Assembly (NCBI GenBank): GCA_947573795.1
Contig: CANPHE010000003.1
Coordinates: forward strand, 1 to 64,000
Length of the DNA: 64,000 bases
From: an uncultured Alistipes sp.
Lineage (GTDB): Bacteria > Bacteroidota > Bacteroidia > Bacteroidales > Rikenellaceae
Reading direction: 5' to 3'
The translations under genes and the position numbers were made by a program. Positions within the stretch are counted from its first letter, which is position 1; every line of letters starts with the position of its first letter. Shown piece by piece: positions 43,217 to 51,078 of this stretch. Below the pieces are notes generated by a model. The model searched no databases and was not told where the DNA came from. It saw only the letters and a list, made by a program, of their open reading frames with translations.

Positions 43217-43247
43217 CAAAGATACGAATAAGCGAGGGCAAAAACAA
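43217..43247 (-). promoter_or_regulatory. Promoter unit 3 (distal)
   Basis: TTG at 43247-43245, a 20-bp spacer, TATCTTTG at 43224-43217. Confidence 0.7.
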
Positions 43248-43288
43248 GTTTACTTGTATTTTGCCGAGCGGGAGTATCTAAGACGAAG

Positions 43289-44242
43289 TCAAAGTAAGAA
43301 AATTTCGCCTTGGTAGGTATCGCGCAATGCCAATCTTTTTTCGAGCAGGGCCAACAACTGTTCGTTTCGCACACCGCCCCACACGGGACCGTGGTGGTAG
43401 CGCGGCGGCGCTTCGGAAGCGAAACGTTCGACCACCAGGTCGGGCCGCAGACGGCGCAGGATTTCGACGAAGAGATCGAGGTACTCGTCGAGCGTCCAGA
43501 ACCGGAACTGCGACGGATCGGCGTCGTACTGCGCGGCCATCGCCGTGCCGCGAAACAACTGCAACTGATGGAACTTCACCGACGAGAGGGGCAGTGCGTT
43601 GATCCGCTCCACGCCGCGCAGCAGCCTATCGTCCGTCTCGCCCGGGAGCCCGAGGATGAAGTGCGCACCGACGTGCAACCCCCGCCGGGCGGTCGCCTCG
43701 ACGGCCCGCTGCGCGCAGGCGAAATCATGCCCGCGGTGAATGCGCCGCAACGTATCGTCGTAGACCGACTCGATGCCGTATTCGACGGCGACGTAGCGGT
43801 CGCGGGCCAGGGAGGCGAGCAGGTCCAGCTTCGCATCGTCCACACAGTCGGGACGCGTGCCGACGACGAGTCCCGCAACGTCGGGGTGTGCCAACGCCTC
43901 GCCGTAGAGCGTCCGCAGACGCTCCACGGGGGCGTGGGTATTGGAATAGGCCTGGAAATAGACCAGGTAGCGCGACGCCGTGCGGTAGCGCGCCTGGTGG
44001 AATTCGATGCCCTCCTCGATCTGCTGCCGGATGCTTTTCGAGGGGGTGCAGTACGAGGGCGTGAAAGCCTCGTTGAGACAGAACGTACATCCGCCCTCGG
44101 CGACCGTACCGTCGCGGTTGGGGCAGCTGAAACCCGCATCCACCGAGAGTTTCTGCACACGCCCGCCCAGCGTGCGGCGGAAAAACCCCGAATAGGAGTT
44201 GAACCGCCGCGTATCGCCCCAAGGGTAGATGCGTCCGCTCAT
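43289..44242 (-). CDS. Radical SAM protein, YhcC/TIGR01212 family
   Basis: A 317-residue radical SAM enzyme. The 4Fe-4S cysteines are in FSCPNRDGTVAEGGCTFC, the non-canonical C-x12-C-x2-C spacing typical of the YhcC/Elp3-like branch. GTRPDCVDD, EYGIESVYDDTLRRIHRGHD and HFILGLPGETDD follow. The substrate is unknown. It begins MSGRIYPWGDTRRFNSYSGF, matching the family start. The last codons and the TGA stop fall in the partial fourth copy of the promoter repeat, so the repeat array abuts this gene. Confidence 0.93.
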   Translation of the reverse strand: MSGRIYPWGDTRRFNSYSGFFRRTLGGRVQKLSVDAGFSCPNRDGTVAEGGCTFCLNEAFTPSYCTPSKSIRQQIEEGIEFHQARYRTASRYLVYFQAYSNTHAPVERLRTLYGEALAHPDVAGLVVGTRPDCVDDAKLDLLASLARDRYVAVEYGIESVYDDTLRRIHRGHDFACAQRAVEATARRGLHVGAHFILGLPGETDDRLLRGVERINALPLSSVKFHQLQLFRGTAMAAQYDADPSQFRFWTLDEYLDLFVEILRRLRPDLVVERFASEAPPRYHHGPVWGGVRNEQLLALLEKRLALRDTYQGEIFLL

Positions 44243-44249
44243 AAATCGC

Positions 44250-45782
44250 TTACAGGCCCCAGTCCGAAGCGGTACAGGTACTCTTCGGCGCGTTGGGAAC
44301 GTTGACGAAGAAGGTGTGTCCCGTGAGTTTTTCGAGCTCCGCGATCGAAATCATGTCCTGCGACGAAACCCGCTTGCCTTTGAGCGCGTTGTTGTGGCAA
44401 CGCACGAAGGCCGCGCACATCAGTTCGCCGGCCGAACAATCCCGGACCGACTTTCCGGTATTGCCGCGTTTGGTGCGCAGCACGGCATAATAGAACATCG
44501 TGGGACACGACACGTCGCTGCGGCCTCCGAATTCGATCTTCTTCGGCGAAGCCGTATTGCCGTATCGGTCGGTATAGCGTTCGAAGTAGGTTCCGATGAC
44601 GACGTAGGTCGTATCGGCGCACACCTTGCCGTCGATCCAGTCTTCGAGGAGGTTCCATCCGCCGCCGCCCGTGTTGAATCCGCTGCTGTACTGGGGCGCG
44701 ATGTTGGTGTAATAAAACACCTGCCGATTGACCGACGAGGTAGCCAGACGTTCGGCCGACCCCAACATGTGTCCCTTGTTGCACCCGCCGCCCGTCGACT
44801 TGCTCCGGTACTGGATACCGCTCGGGATGTCGGGGTCCGTCGCGTAGGCGTCCGTACGGGACGCTCCGCTCTCGTAGCACTTGTGACGCGGAGCGGCTAC
44901 CCACACGGGACAATGGTGCGTAGAGCTGTAACATACCGTATAATTACGGGCGAGACGTCCTCCGACCCGGAAATCGGGGCACATATGATAAGCATAGTAA
45001 TACTCGCCGCCCGCTTTCGAGGCATCTTCGGGAACCAGCTCGGGCCAGCCCGGGTATTTCGTATCTCCCGTCACGGTACCGCCGCCCTGCGACGCTGCGG
45101 TCGTGAAGCTCTGCGCAGCGCTGGCGTAGATTGCGCCGTCGATCACGACATACAACCGGTAGGTATAGGTCGTCTGCGGCGAAAGGTCCGTCAGCACGGC
45201 GCTCTTCTCGCCCGCCGTAGCCGAAACATTCGACTTCAGTTCGGCACCCGAAGCGGATCCGCAAAGGAAATACGCCGCCGTAATGGTGCGATCGCCCGCA
45301 TAGGTGAACGAACAGCGGATCGTAGCGCCGTTCTCGGTGACGTTCGCATGCGACGGCGTGCCGAACACGGGAGTCACCACCGGATCGTCGCCGGGGCGCG
45401 TCTCCAGCAGCGCGGCGCCGCTCATGTAGCGCGCCGAGCCGATGCCGACGAAACCGTAAAGATTGTACTGTTCGCCGGGCGTGAGTCCCGTCAGGCGGCA
45501 GGTGAAGGTCCGGCCTTCGACCTCGGTGGCGGTGACACTGCGGAAATCGGCCTCGGAGGAGGCCCTCAACGATCCGAACCAAAAACCTTTGGTCAAGCCG
45601 GCGAATGCGCCCAGGTCGAATTCGGCTTCGCAGGATACGAGGGCCGTCGTCTCCGTAGCCTCGATGACCACGGGCGTGCCGAGTCGGAATTCGGGCAGCT
45701 CGGCGGAGCTCTCCTCCTTGCAGGAGGTAGCGAGCAGCACGGCTCCGCACAACATCAGAAAGCAAAAATAAAACTTCTTCAT
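44250..45782 (-). CDS. Secreted DNA/RNA non-specific endonuclease with FN3-like domains, lipoprotein
   Basis: A 510-residue lipoprotein: MKKFYFCFLMLCGAVLLATSC with lipobox ATSC. Two fibronectin-III-like modules follow (about 30-130, ending GEQYNLYGFVGIG, and about 135-230, ending TTYTYRLYVVIDG). The C-terminal NUC1-type nuclease carries the catalytic His in GCNKGHMLGSAERL, a variant of the usual DRGH motif with Lys for Arg, and the metal Asn region YTNIAPQ. Probably surface-exposed and scavenging extracellular nucleic acid. It lies between dtd and the radical SAM gene on the same strand, 7 bp from the latter. Confidence 0.9.
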   Translation of the reverse strand: MKKFYFCFLMLCGAVLLATSCKEESSAELPEFRLGTPVVIEATETTALVSCEAEFDLGAFAGLTKGFWFGSLRASSEADFRSVTATEVEGRTFTCRLTGLTPGEQYNLYGFVGIGSARYMSGAALLETRPGDDPVVTPVFGTPSHANVTENGATIRCSFTYAGDRTITAAYFLCGSASGAELKSNVSATAGEKSAVLTDLSPQTTYTYRLYVVIDGAIYASAAQSFTTAASQGGGTVTGDTKYPGWPELVPEDASKAGGEYYYAYHMCPDFRVGGRLARNYTVCYSSTHHCPVWVAAPRHKCYESGASRTDAYATDPDIPSGIQYRSKSTGGGCNKGHMLGSAERLATSSVNRQVFYYTNIAPQYSSGFNTGGGGWNLLEDWIDGKVCADTTYVVIGTYFERYTDRYGNTASPKKIEFGGRSDVSCPTMFYYAVLRTKRGNTGKSVRDCSAGELMCAAFVRCHNNALKGKRVSSQDMISIAELEKLTGHTFFVNVPNAPKSTCTASDWGL

Positions 45783-45824
45783 TTATCGATAAAACATGGA
45801 TGAAAAAATGATTTCGGAAGGTTG

Positions 45825-46274
45825 TCAACGCGCTTTGGAGTCGATCCAGATCGTCACCGGACCGTCGTTTACGAGTTCGACCTGCATGTCGGCGCCGAAT
45901 TCGCCCGTCGGGACGCTCCGCCCGAGCAGTTCGGCGACCCGCGCCGTGAAACGCTCGTACAACGGACGCGAAACGGCCTCGGGAGCGGCATGGATGTAGG
46001 AGGGGCGATTGCCCTTGCGGGTCGAGGCCTGAAGCGTGAACTGGCTGACGACCAGAATCTCGCCCTCCGTCTGCCGGACGTCGAGGTTCATCACGCCCGC
46101 CTCGTCGTCGAAGATCCGCAGCCGCACCAGTTTCCCGGCCAGGTATTCGATATCTTCGTCCGTATCCTCGGCACAAACGCCGACCAGGACGAGCAATCCC
46201 CGTCCGATCCGGCTGCGACAGACGCCGCCGATGGCGACCTCCGCCCGGGTAACGCGTTGAATCAGGATGCGCAT
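45825..46274 (-). CDS. dtd: D-aminoacyl-tRNA deacylase
   Basis: A 149-residue homodimeric proofreading enzyme that hydrolyses D-aminoacyl-tRNA. Landmarks: MRILIQRVTRAEVAIGG, the SQFTLQAST catalytic motif and the Gly-cisPro pair in EFGADMQVELVNDGPVT with preceding SVPTGEF. Full length. It starts 3 bp after the rluA-type gene stop, so the two are co-transcribed. Confidence 0.96.
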   Translation of the reverse strand: MRILIQRVTRAEVAIGGVCRSRIGRGLLVLVGVCAEDTDEDIEYLAGKLVRLRIFDDEAGVMNLDVRQTEGEILVVSQFTLQASTRKGNRPSYIHAAPEAVSRPLYERFTARVAELLGRSVPTGEFGADMQVELVNDGPVTIWIDSKAR

Positions 46275-46277
46275 GGC

Positions 46278-46964
46278 TCAGCAGTTTTCGAAATAAGCCC
46301 ACAGGTTGTCGCCCGCCGGGACGGGAGCCGTCACGCGGATCACCTCGCCCCGCACCGGATGCACGAACTCCACGCTGCGCGAATGCAGGGAGATGCCGCC
46401 TCCGGGCAGCGAACGCTTCGCGCCGTATTTCAGGTCGCCGCGAATCGGGCACCCGACAGCCGAAAGCTGGGCCCGAATCTGGTGGTGGCGCCCCGTCAGC
46501 AACTCGACCTCGACCAGCGTATAGCGTGCCGAGGCGCCGAGCGTCGCATAGCGCAGCCGCGCCAGCTTGGCATCGCCCTTCGGCGAGACATAGGCCCGCG
46601 AACGGTTCGTACGGCCGTCGCGCAGGATGTAGTGATCGAGCTGACCGCTCTCGGGATCGGGCGTCCGCTCCGTAAGGGCCCAGTAGGTCTTGCGGATGCG
46701 GCCCTCGCGGATCATTTCGTTGAGCCGTACCAGCGCCTTGGAGGTTTTGGCGAAGATCACCGCGCCGCTCACCGGGCGGTCGATGCGGTGCACGACACCC
46801 AGAAATACGGCTCCGGGCTTGGCATCGCGCTCCTTGATGAAGGCCTTGATCCGATCTTCGAGGGCGCTCTCGCCCGAAGGATCGGGTTGAACCAGATCGC
46901 CGCAGTGTTTGTTGACGATCAACAAATGGTTGTCTTCGTAAAGAATATCGTTCGGGTCGAACAT
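46278..46964 (-). CDS. RluA-family pseudouridine synthase
   Basis: A 228-residue RNA pseudouridine synthase without an S4 domain, closest in shape to the short RluA/TruC-like group. The catalytic Asp is in VVHRIDRPVSGAVIFAKT, and the later motif is LTGRHHQIRAQLSAVGCPI with GDLKYGA. The RNA target is unknown. The ATG at 46964 (MFDPNDILYEDNHLLIVNK) is chosen because the upstream extension of the frame runs through repeat DNA. Confidence 0.92.
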   Translation of the reverse strand: MFDPNDILYEDNHLLIVNKHCGDLVQPDPSGESALEDRIKAFIKERDAKPGAVFLGVVHRIDRPVSGAVIFAKTSKALVRLNEMIREGRIRKTYWALTERTPDPESGQLDHYILRDGRTNRSRAYVSPKGDAKLARLRYATLGASARYTLVEVELLTGRHHQIRAQLSAVGCPIRGDLKYGAKRSLPGGGISLHSRSVEFVHPVRGEVIRVTAPVPAGDNLWAYFENC

Positions 46965-47026
46965 GTCGTAGTTGTTGTTTACAATAATTTTTCCGGCAGG
47001 GGTTTTCGTGGTCTTTCTCGCAAAAT

Positions 47027-47142
47027 GCAAGGCAGAACCTTGCCATCTTCGGCGGCTCGCGCCTTTGGCGCGACCGGCCCGGCCGCCGAAGATGATTATT
47101 CTGTCAGACCGACTCATAAAACCCGGCTCTTAGCCGGACAAG
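47027..47142. repeat. Palindromic repeat cluster between cdd and the RluA-type gene
   Basis: Hairpin GCAAGG/CCTTGC (47027-47043), then 13-bp inverted arms CATCTTCGGCGGC (47044-47056) and GCCGCCGAAGATG (47082-47094) enclosing a second hairpin CGCGCC-TTT-GGCGCG (47058-47072). A hairpin CCGGCTCTTAGCCGG follows near 47121-47135. No coding frame is supported here. Confidence 0.8.
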
Positions 47143-47145
47143 TCC

Positions 47146-47601
47146 TTACAAAACGAACGTAAACGGCAGCAGCCGGACAGCCGTATCGACCGCCGTAGCC
47201 GAACCGTTGCCGCTCATGATGACACGCATGGGCGATCCCTGGCGGCGTTCGACGTCGACCATCACCTGGCGGCACTGTCCGCAGGGGTAGCATTCCCGCT
47301 CGGAGGGAACCGAAGCGATGGCCAGCGCCTCGATCGGGTCGTCGGCATAGTTGGCCTGGGCGTAGAACATCAGCGACCGTTCGGCGCAGAGTCCCGCCGG
47401 ATAGACTTCGCTTTCGAAGTTGCTGCCGTAGAGAATCTTGCCGCTGCGCAGCCGCGCGGCAGCCCCCACCCGGAACTTCGAATAGGGGGCGTGGGCGTTC
47501 GCGGTGGCCCGCTCGGCTTCGCGCACCAACGCACGGTCGGCCTCGGGAAGTTCCGCGAGCGAGGCGTAGTGTTCGTAATCGAAAACAAGCTGCTTTTTCA
47601 T
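47146..47601 (-). CDS. cdd: Cytidine deaminase
   Basis: A 151-residue zinc enzyme converting cytidine and deoxycytidine to uridine forms in pyrimidine salvage. The active-site motifs are CAE (Cys72, Glu74) and PCGQC (Cys107, Cys110), with SKFRVGAAARLRSGKILYGS as the substrate region. Tetrameric single-domain type by length. The ATG at 47601 follows a TACCTTTG element by 26 bp. Confidence 0.95.
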   Translation of the reverse strand: MKKQLVFDYEHYASLAELPEADRALVREAERATANAHAPYSKFRVGAAARLRSGKILYGSNFESEVYPAGLCAERSLMFYAQANYADDPIEALAIASVPSERECYPCGQCRQVMVDVERRQGSPMRVIMSGNGSATAVDTAVRLLPFTFVL

Positions 47602-47627
47602 ACTCTTCTTTTTTCGGGCAAAGTTTT

Positions 47628-47635
47628 CAAAGGTA
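47628..47635 (-). promoter_or_regulatory. -7 element of cdd promoter
   Basis: TACCTTTG reading leftward, 26 bp upstream of the ATG. The only nearby TTG is at a 12-bp spacing, so -33 is unclear. Confidence 0.6.
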
Positions 47636-47868
47636 ATACAATTTCGGCAATACTCCTAATTTTATGCCGAAAATCGGACCGAATCCCACCCGGGATGCAA
47701 TCCGCCCGGCAATTGCGAAAAAGTTGTACACAATTTTCGACCGTCGTTCCGGCACGCGGACCGCCCGTCCGTCGACGCGGGAAGCATCCGCCCCCGGTTT
47801 CGCCCCGTGTCGGCCGGCCGCAGCGCATTTTGTCGACAAAGTTTTCGACAAAAGCGCAAGCCCGGCGT
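47636..47868. other. Intergenic, no gene seen
   Basis: About 230 bp between the divergent cdd and dnaB promoters (the whole gap is 320 bp). Small frames on both strands are shadows of each other. A GTCGACAAAGTTTTCGACAAAA stretch near 47833 gives a short inverted repeat TTTGTCGAC/GTTTTCGAC of unclear meaning. Confidence 0.5.
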
Positions 47869-47899
47869 TTTGTTTTTTGCCCGGTAATGCTTACTTTTG
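47869..47899 (+). promoter_or_regulatory. Promoter of dnaB
   Basis: TTTG at 47869-47872, a 19-bp spacer, TACTTTTG at 47892-47899, 22 bp before the ATG at 47922. Confidence 0.83.
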
Positions 47900-47921
47900 A
47901 CTGCTGAAAGTAAGGTTAACC

Positions 47922-49499
47922 ATGGAAAAAGAATTCAATCCGTCGCAACGAAACCAGAATGCCTACGCGGCGATGACCGACTCGGTAGGCACCGTGCCGC
48001 CCCAGGCCGTGGAGCTCGAAGAGGCCGTCCTGGGCGCACTGATGCTCGAAAAGGACAGCATCATCGCTGTGCAGGAGTATCTTACGGCGGATGCGTTCTA
48101 CACCGAGGAGCACCGGATCATCTACAAGGCCATCGAGGAGTTGTCGATCGCCATGAAGCCCATCGACTTCTATACCGTCACCGAACAGCTCAAGTCGCAG
48201 GGCCAGCTGCGCAAGGTGGGCGGTGCGACCTACCTCGCCCAACTGACCCAGAAGGTCGGTTCGGCAGCCAACGTGGAGTTCCATGCCAAGATCATCGCCC
48301 AGAAATTCGTGCAGCGCGAGCTGATCCGCTCGGCGACCGAGATCCAGAAACGCTCCTACGACGAGTCGACCGACGTGACGGAGCTCATCGGCTATGCCGA
48401 AAGCGAAATCTTCAAGGTCTCGGAGGGACACATCAAGCGCGCCGTGCAGGGTGCCAAGGACATTCTGCGCCGCGCCCTGGACCAGATCGAGGAGGCTTCG
48501 AAAAACACCAGCGCCTTCAACGGCGTGCCGTCGGGCTTCATGGCCATCGACCGCGTGACGCTGGGCTGGCAGCTGTCCGACCTCATCATCATCGCCGCCC
48601 GTCCTTCGATGGGTAAGACGGCTTTCGTGCTCTCGATGGCCCGCAACATGGCCGTGGACCACGAGCAGGGCGTAGCGTTTTTCTCGCTCGAAATGTCCGC
48701 CGTGCAGCTGATGATGCGTTTGATCATCGCCGAAACGGGACTTTCGGGCAACGATGTCAAGTCGGGCCGCCTGACGCCCGAGCAGTGGCGCCACCTCGAA
48801 TCGGCGACCAAGCCCCTGGGCTCGGCGCCGCTGTTCATCGACGATACCCCGGCGCTCTCGGTCTTCGAATTCCGCTCGAAGGCGCGCCGTCTGAAGATTC
48901 ACCACGATATCAAGATCATCATCATCGACTACCTCCAGCTCATGACCGGCAACCAGGACTCGAAGGGCAACCGCGAGCAGGAGGTGGCCTTCATCTCGCG
49001 TACGCTCAAGGCCATCGCCAAGGAGCTGAACGTGCCGGTGATCGCCCTTTCGCAGCTGAGCCGCGCCACGGAGATGCGCGGCGGTTCGAAGCGTCCGCAG
49101 CTGTCGGACCTCCGCGAATCGGGTGCCATCGAGCAGGACGCCGATATCGTGGCCTTCATCCACCGTCCGGAGTACTACGGCATCAACCAGGACGAAAACG
49201 GCATGCCCACGGCCGGCATGGCCGAAATCATCCTCGCCAAGCACCGTAACGGCGCCGTGTGCGATGTCAACCTGCGTTTCCTCAAGGAGCAGGCCCGCTT
49301 CGCCGACATGGACGATGCGATGATGCCCCCGGCCCAGGCCGCCGACGCACAACAGGCCTACGACGACTACGCCAGCGGTTCGAACGGCCCGGCGGGCGGC
49401 GCTCCTTCCTTCGGCATGGGCGGCGCCCTGGGTTCGACGTCCGGCGGAGAATTCGACCTCAACGCGTCGCCTTCGATCAGCGACGAAGTACCCTTCTAA
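47922..49499 (+). CDS. dnaB: Replicative DNA helicase DnaB
   Basis: A 525-residue hexameric 5'-to-3' helicase that leads the replication fork. The N-terminal domain (EEAVLGALMLEKDSIIAVQ) is followed by a RecA-like domain with Walker A ARPSMGKTAFVLS, Walker B KIIIIDYLQLM, the arginine-finger region SQLSRATEMR and GAIEQDADIV. A Gly/Ala/Ser-rich C-terminal tail of about 60 residues ends in SDEVPF, an acidic hydrophobic tip similar in character to SSB tails. First gene of a long plus-strand run with comM 3 bp downstream. Confidence 0.96.
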   Translation: MEKEFNPSQRNQNAYAAMTDSVGTVPPQAVELEEAVLGALMLEKDSIIAVQEYLTADAFYTEEHRIIYKAIEELSIAMKPIDFYTVTEQLKSQGQLRKVGGATYLAQLTQKVGSAANVEFHAKIIAQKFVQRELIRSATEIQKRSYDESTDVTELIGYAESEIFKVSEGHIKRAVQGAKDILRRALDQIEEASKNTSAFNGVPSGFMAIDRVTLGWQLSDLIIIAARPSMGKTAFVLSMARNMAVDHEQGVAFFSLEMSAVQLMMRLIIAETGLSGNDVKSGRLTPEQWRHLESATKPLGSAPLFIDDTPALSVFEFRSKARRLKIHHDIKIIIIDYLQLMTGNQDSKGNREQEVAFISRTLKAIAKELNVPVIALSQLSRATEMRGGSKRPQLSDLRESGAIEQDADIVAFIHRPEYYGINQDENGMPTAGMAEIILAKHRNGAVCDVNLRFLKEQARFADMDDAMMPPAQAADAQQAYDDYASGSNGPAGGAPSFGMGGALGSTSGGEFDLNASPSISDEVPF

Positions 49500-49502
49500 A
49501 CC

Positions 49503-51044
49503 ATGTTCGTCCGCGTATTTTCGGGTGCGGTCGTGGGGATCGACGCCGTGCGCGTGACCGTCGAGGTCAACATCGCGGGCGGCGGGCTGGGACTGTTCCT
49601 GGTCGGTCTTCCCGACAATGCCGTCAAGGAGAGCGAACAGCGCATCCGCTCGGCTTTCGAGAACTCCGAAGAACGCATGTCGGGCCGCAAGATCGTCGTC
49701 AATCTCGCCCCGGCCGACCTGCGCAAGGAGGGATCGGGCTTCGACCTGCCGATCGCCGTGGGGATACTCGCCGCGATGGAGCGGATCGACAACAGGGCGC
49801 TCGAAGATACGCTGCTCGTGGGCGAATTGTCGCTCGACGGTTCGCTGCGCCCCGTGCGGGGTGTGCTACCGCTGGCGATCCACGCCCGACAGACGGGACT
49901 GCGGCGCATGATCGTCCCGGCGGACAACGCCGCCGAAGCGACCGTGGTCGAGGGGCTCGAAATCTTCGGCGTCGCAAATCTGAAACAGGCCGCAGCGCTG
50001 CTCAACGGCGACGAAACACTGCAACCCGCCGCTCCCGCGGCGCCACAGGCCGAACCGGCGCAGAACGGACGCTACGACGAAGATTTCGCCGACGTGCGGG
50101 GACAGCAGCATGTCAAACGGGCTTTGGAGATCGCCGCTGCGGGCGGCCACAACGCGATCCTGATCGGCGCCCCGGGCTCGGGCAAGACGATGCTGGCCCG
50201 CCGCATGCCGACGATCCTGCCGCCGCTGAGCCGCGACGAAGCATTGGAAACGACCAAGATATACTCCGTCGCCGGGAAAACGGGCGTCACGGGAGGCCTG
50301 ATGACCCGGCGGCCGTTCCGGGCTCCGCACCACACCGCCTCGCAGGTCGCCGTGATCGGCGGCGGACAGTCGCCCCGGCCGGGCGAGGTTTCGCTCGCAC
50401 ACAACGGGGTCCTGTTCCTCGACGAGCTGCCCGAATTCGGCCGCAGCGTCCTGGAGGTGCTCCGGCAACCGCTCGAAGAGAAGCGCATCGCCGTCTCGCG
50501 CACGAAATACAGCGTGGAATACCCGGCGAACTTCATGCTCATCGCGGCGATGAACCCCTGTCCGTGCGGCTATTACAACCATCCGACGCACGAATGCGTC
50601 TGCTCGCCGAGCTCGGTGCACCGCTATATGGGACGGATTTCGGGACCGCTGATGGACCGCATCGACCTCCACGTCGAAGTTACGCCCGTCACGGCGCAGG
50701 AGTTGCGGGCGGCGGCCCCGGGCGAACCGAGCGCCGCAATCCGCCAGCGGGTCGTACGGGCCCGCGAGATTCAGGCCCGGCGCTTCGAGGGACACCCCAC
50801 GGTCCGCACCAACGCCATGATGAATTCGGCGATGCTGCGCGAGTTCTGCCGTCCGGACGCTGCGGGCGCCCGGATGCTCGAACAGGCCATGCAACGACTG
50901 TCGCTCTCGGCACGCGCCTACGACCGGATTCTGAAGGTCGCCCGCACGATCGCCGACCTGGACGGACACGACGCCATCACGCCGCAGGATATCGCCGAAG
51001 CGATCGGTTACCGTTCGCTCGACCGCGGAAGCTGGGGCGCTTGA
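49503..51044 (+). CDS. comM: ComM/YifB-family AAA+ Mg chelatase-like protein
   Basis: A 513-residue AAA+ protein. The N-terminal Lon-protease-like fold (GLGLFLVGLPDNAVKESEQR), Walker A GAPGSGKTMLAR, Walker B GVLFLDELPEF and a zinc-finger-like CPCGYYNHPTHECVC identify ComM/YifB. In other bacteria ComM is a branch-migration helicase used in natural transformation. With comF and priA also in the window this is suggestive, but YifB is widespread in non-competent bacteria. It starts 3 bp after dnaB. Confidence 0.92.
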   Translation: MFVRVFSGAVVGIDAVRVTVEVNIAGGGLGLFLVGLPDNAVKESEQRIRSAFENSEERMSGRKIVVNLAPADLRKEGSGFDLPIAVGILAAMERIDNRALEDTLLVGELSLDGSLRPVRGVLPLAIHARQTGLRRMIVPADNAAEATVVEGLEIFGVANLKQAAALLNGDETLQPAAPAAPQAEPAQNGRYDEDFADVRGQQHVKRALEIAAAGGHNAILIGAPGSGKTMLARRMPTILPPLSRDEALETTKIYSVAGKTGVTGGLMTRRPFRAPHHTASQVAVIGGGQSPRPGEVSLAHNGVLFLDELPEFGRSVLEVLRQPLEEKRIAVSRTKYSVEYPANFMLIAAMNPCPCGYYNHPTHECVCSPSSVHRYMGRISGPLMDRIDLHVEVTPVTAQELRAAAPGEPSAAIRQRVVRAREIQARRFEGHPTVRTNAMMNSAMLREFCRPDAAGARMLEQAMQRLSLSARAYDRILKVARTIADLDGHDAITPQDIAEAIGYRSLDRGSWGA

Positions 51045-51078
51045 TCCCATACTTATATATAAGATAATTCGAACCGAA

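Larger units (their letters stand above)
43067..43290 (-). repeat. Three tandem 75-bp promoter-bearing palindromic repeats plus a partial fourth
   Basis: Three units of about 75 bp whose ends are marked by CAAAGATA at 43067, 43142 and 43217, with a truncated CAAAG at 43290 that forms the stop codon of the radical SAM gene. Read leftward, each unit has a palindrome (GCAAGC/GCTTGC; GCAAAC/GCTTGC; ACAAGT/ACTTGT), a spacer ending CTTATTCG, and TATCTTTG. Unit 3 shares its flanking words with unit B at 34775-34847. Confidence 0.93.

Noticed and set aside
43067..43290. CRISPR array
   Set aside because: The 75-bp units are similar along their whole length with no unique spacers, and each contains a promoter; no cas gene is nearby.
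39184..51044. A natural-competence locus (comF, priA, comM)
   Set aside because: ComF, PriA and YifB are widespread in non-competent bacteria, and no uptake genes (comEC, comEA, pilus) are seen here.
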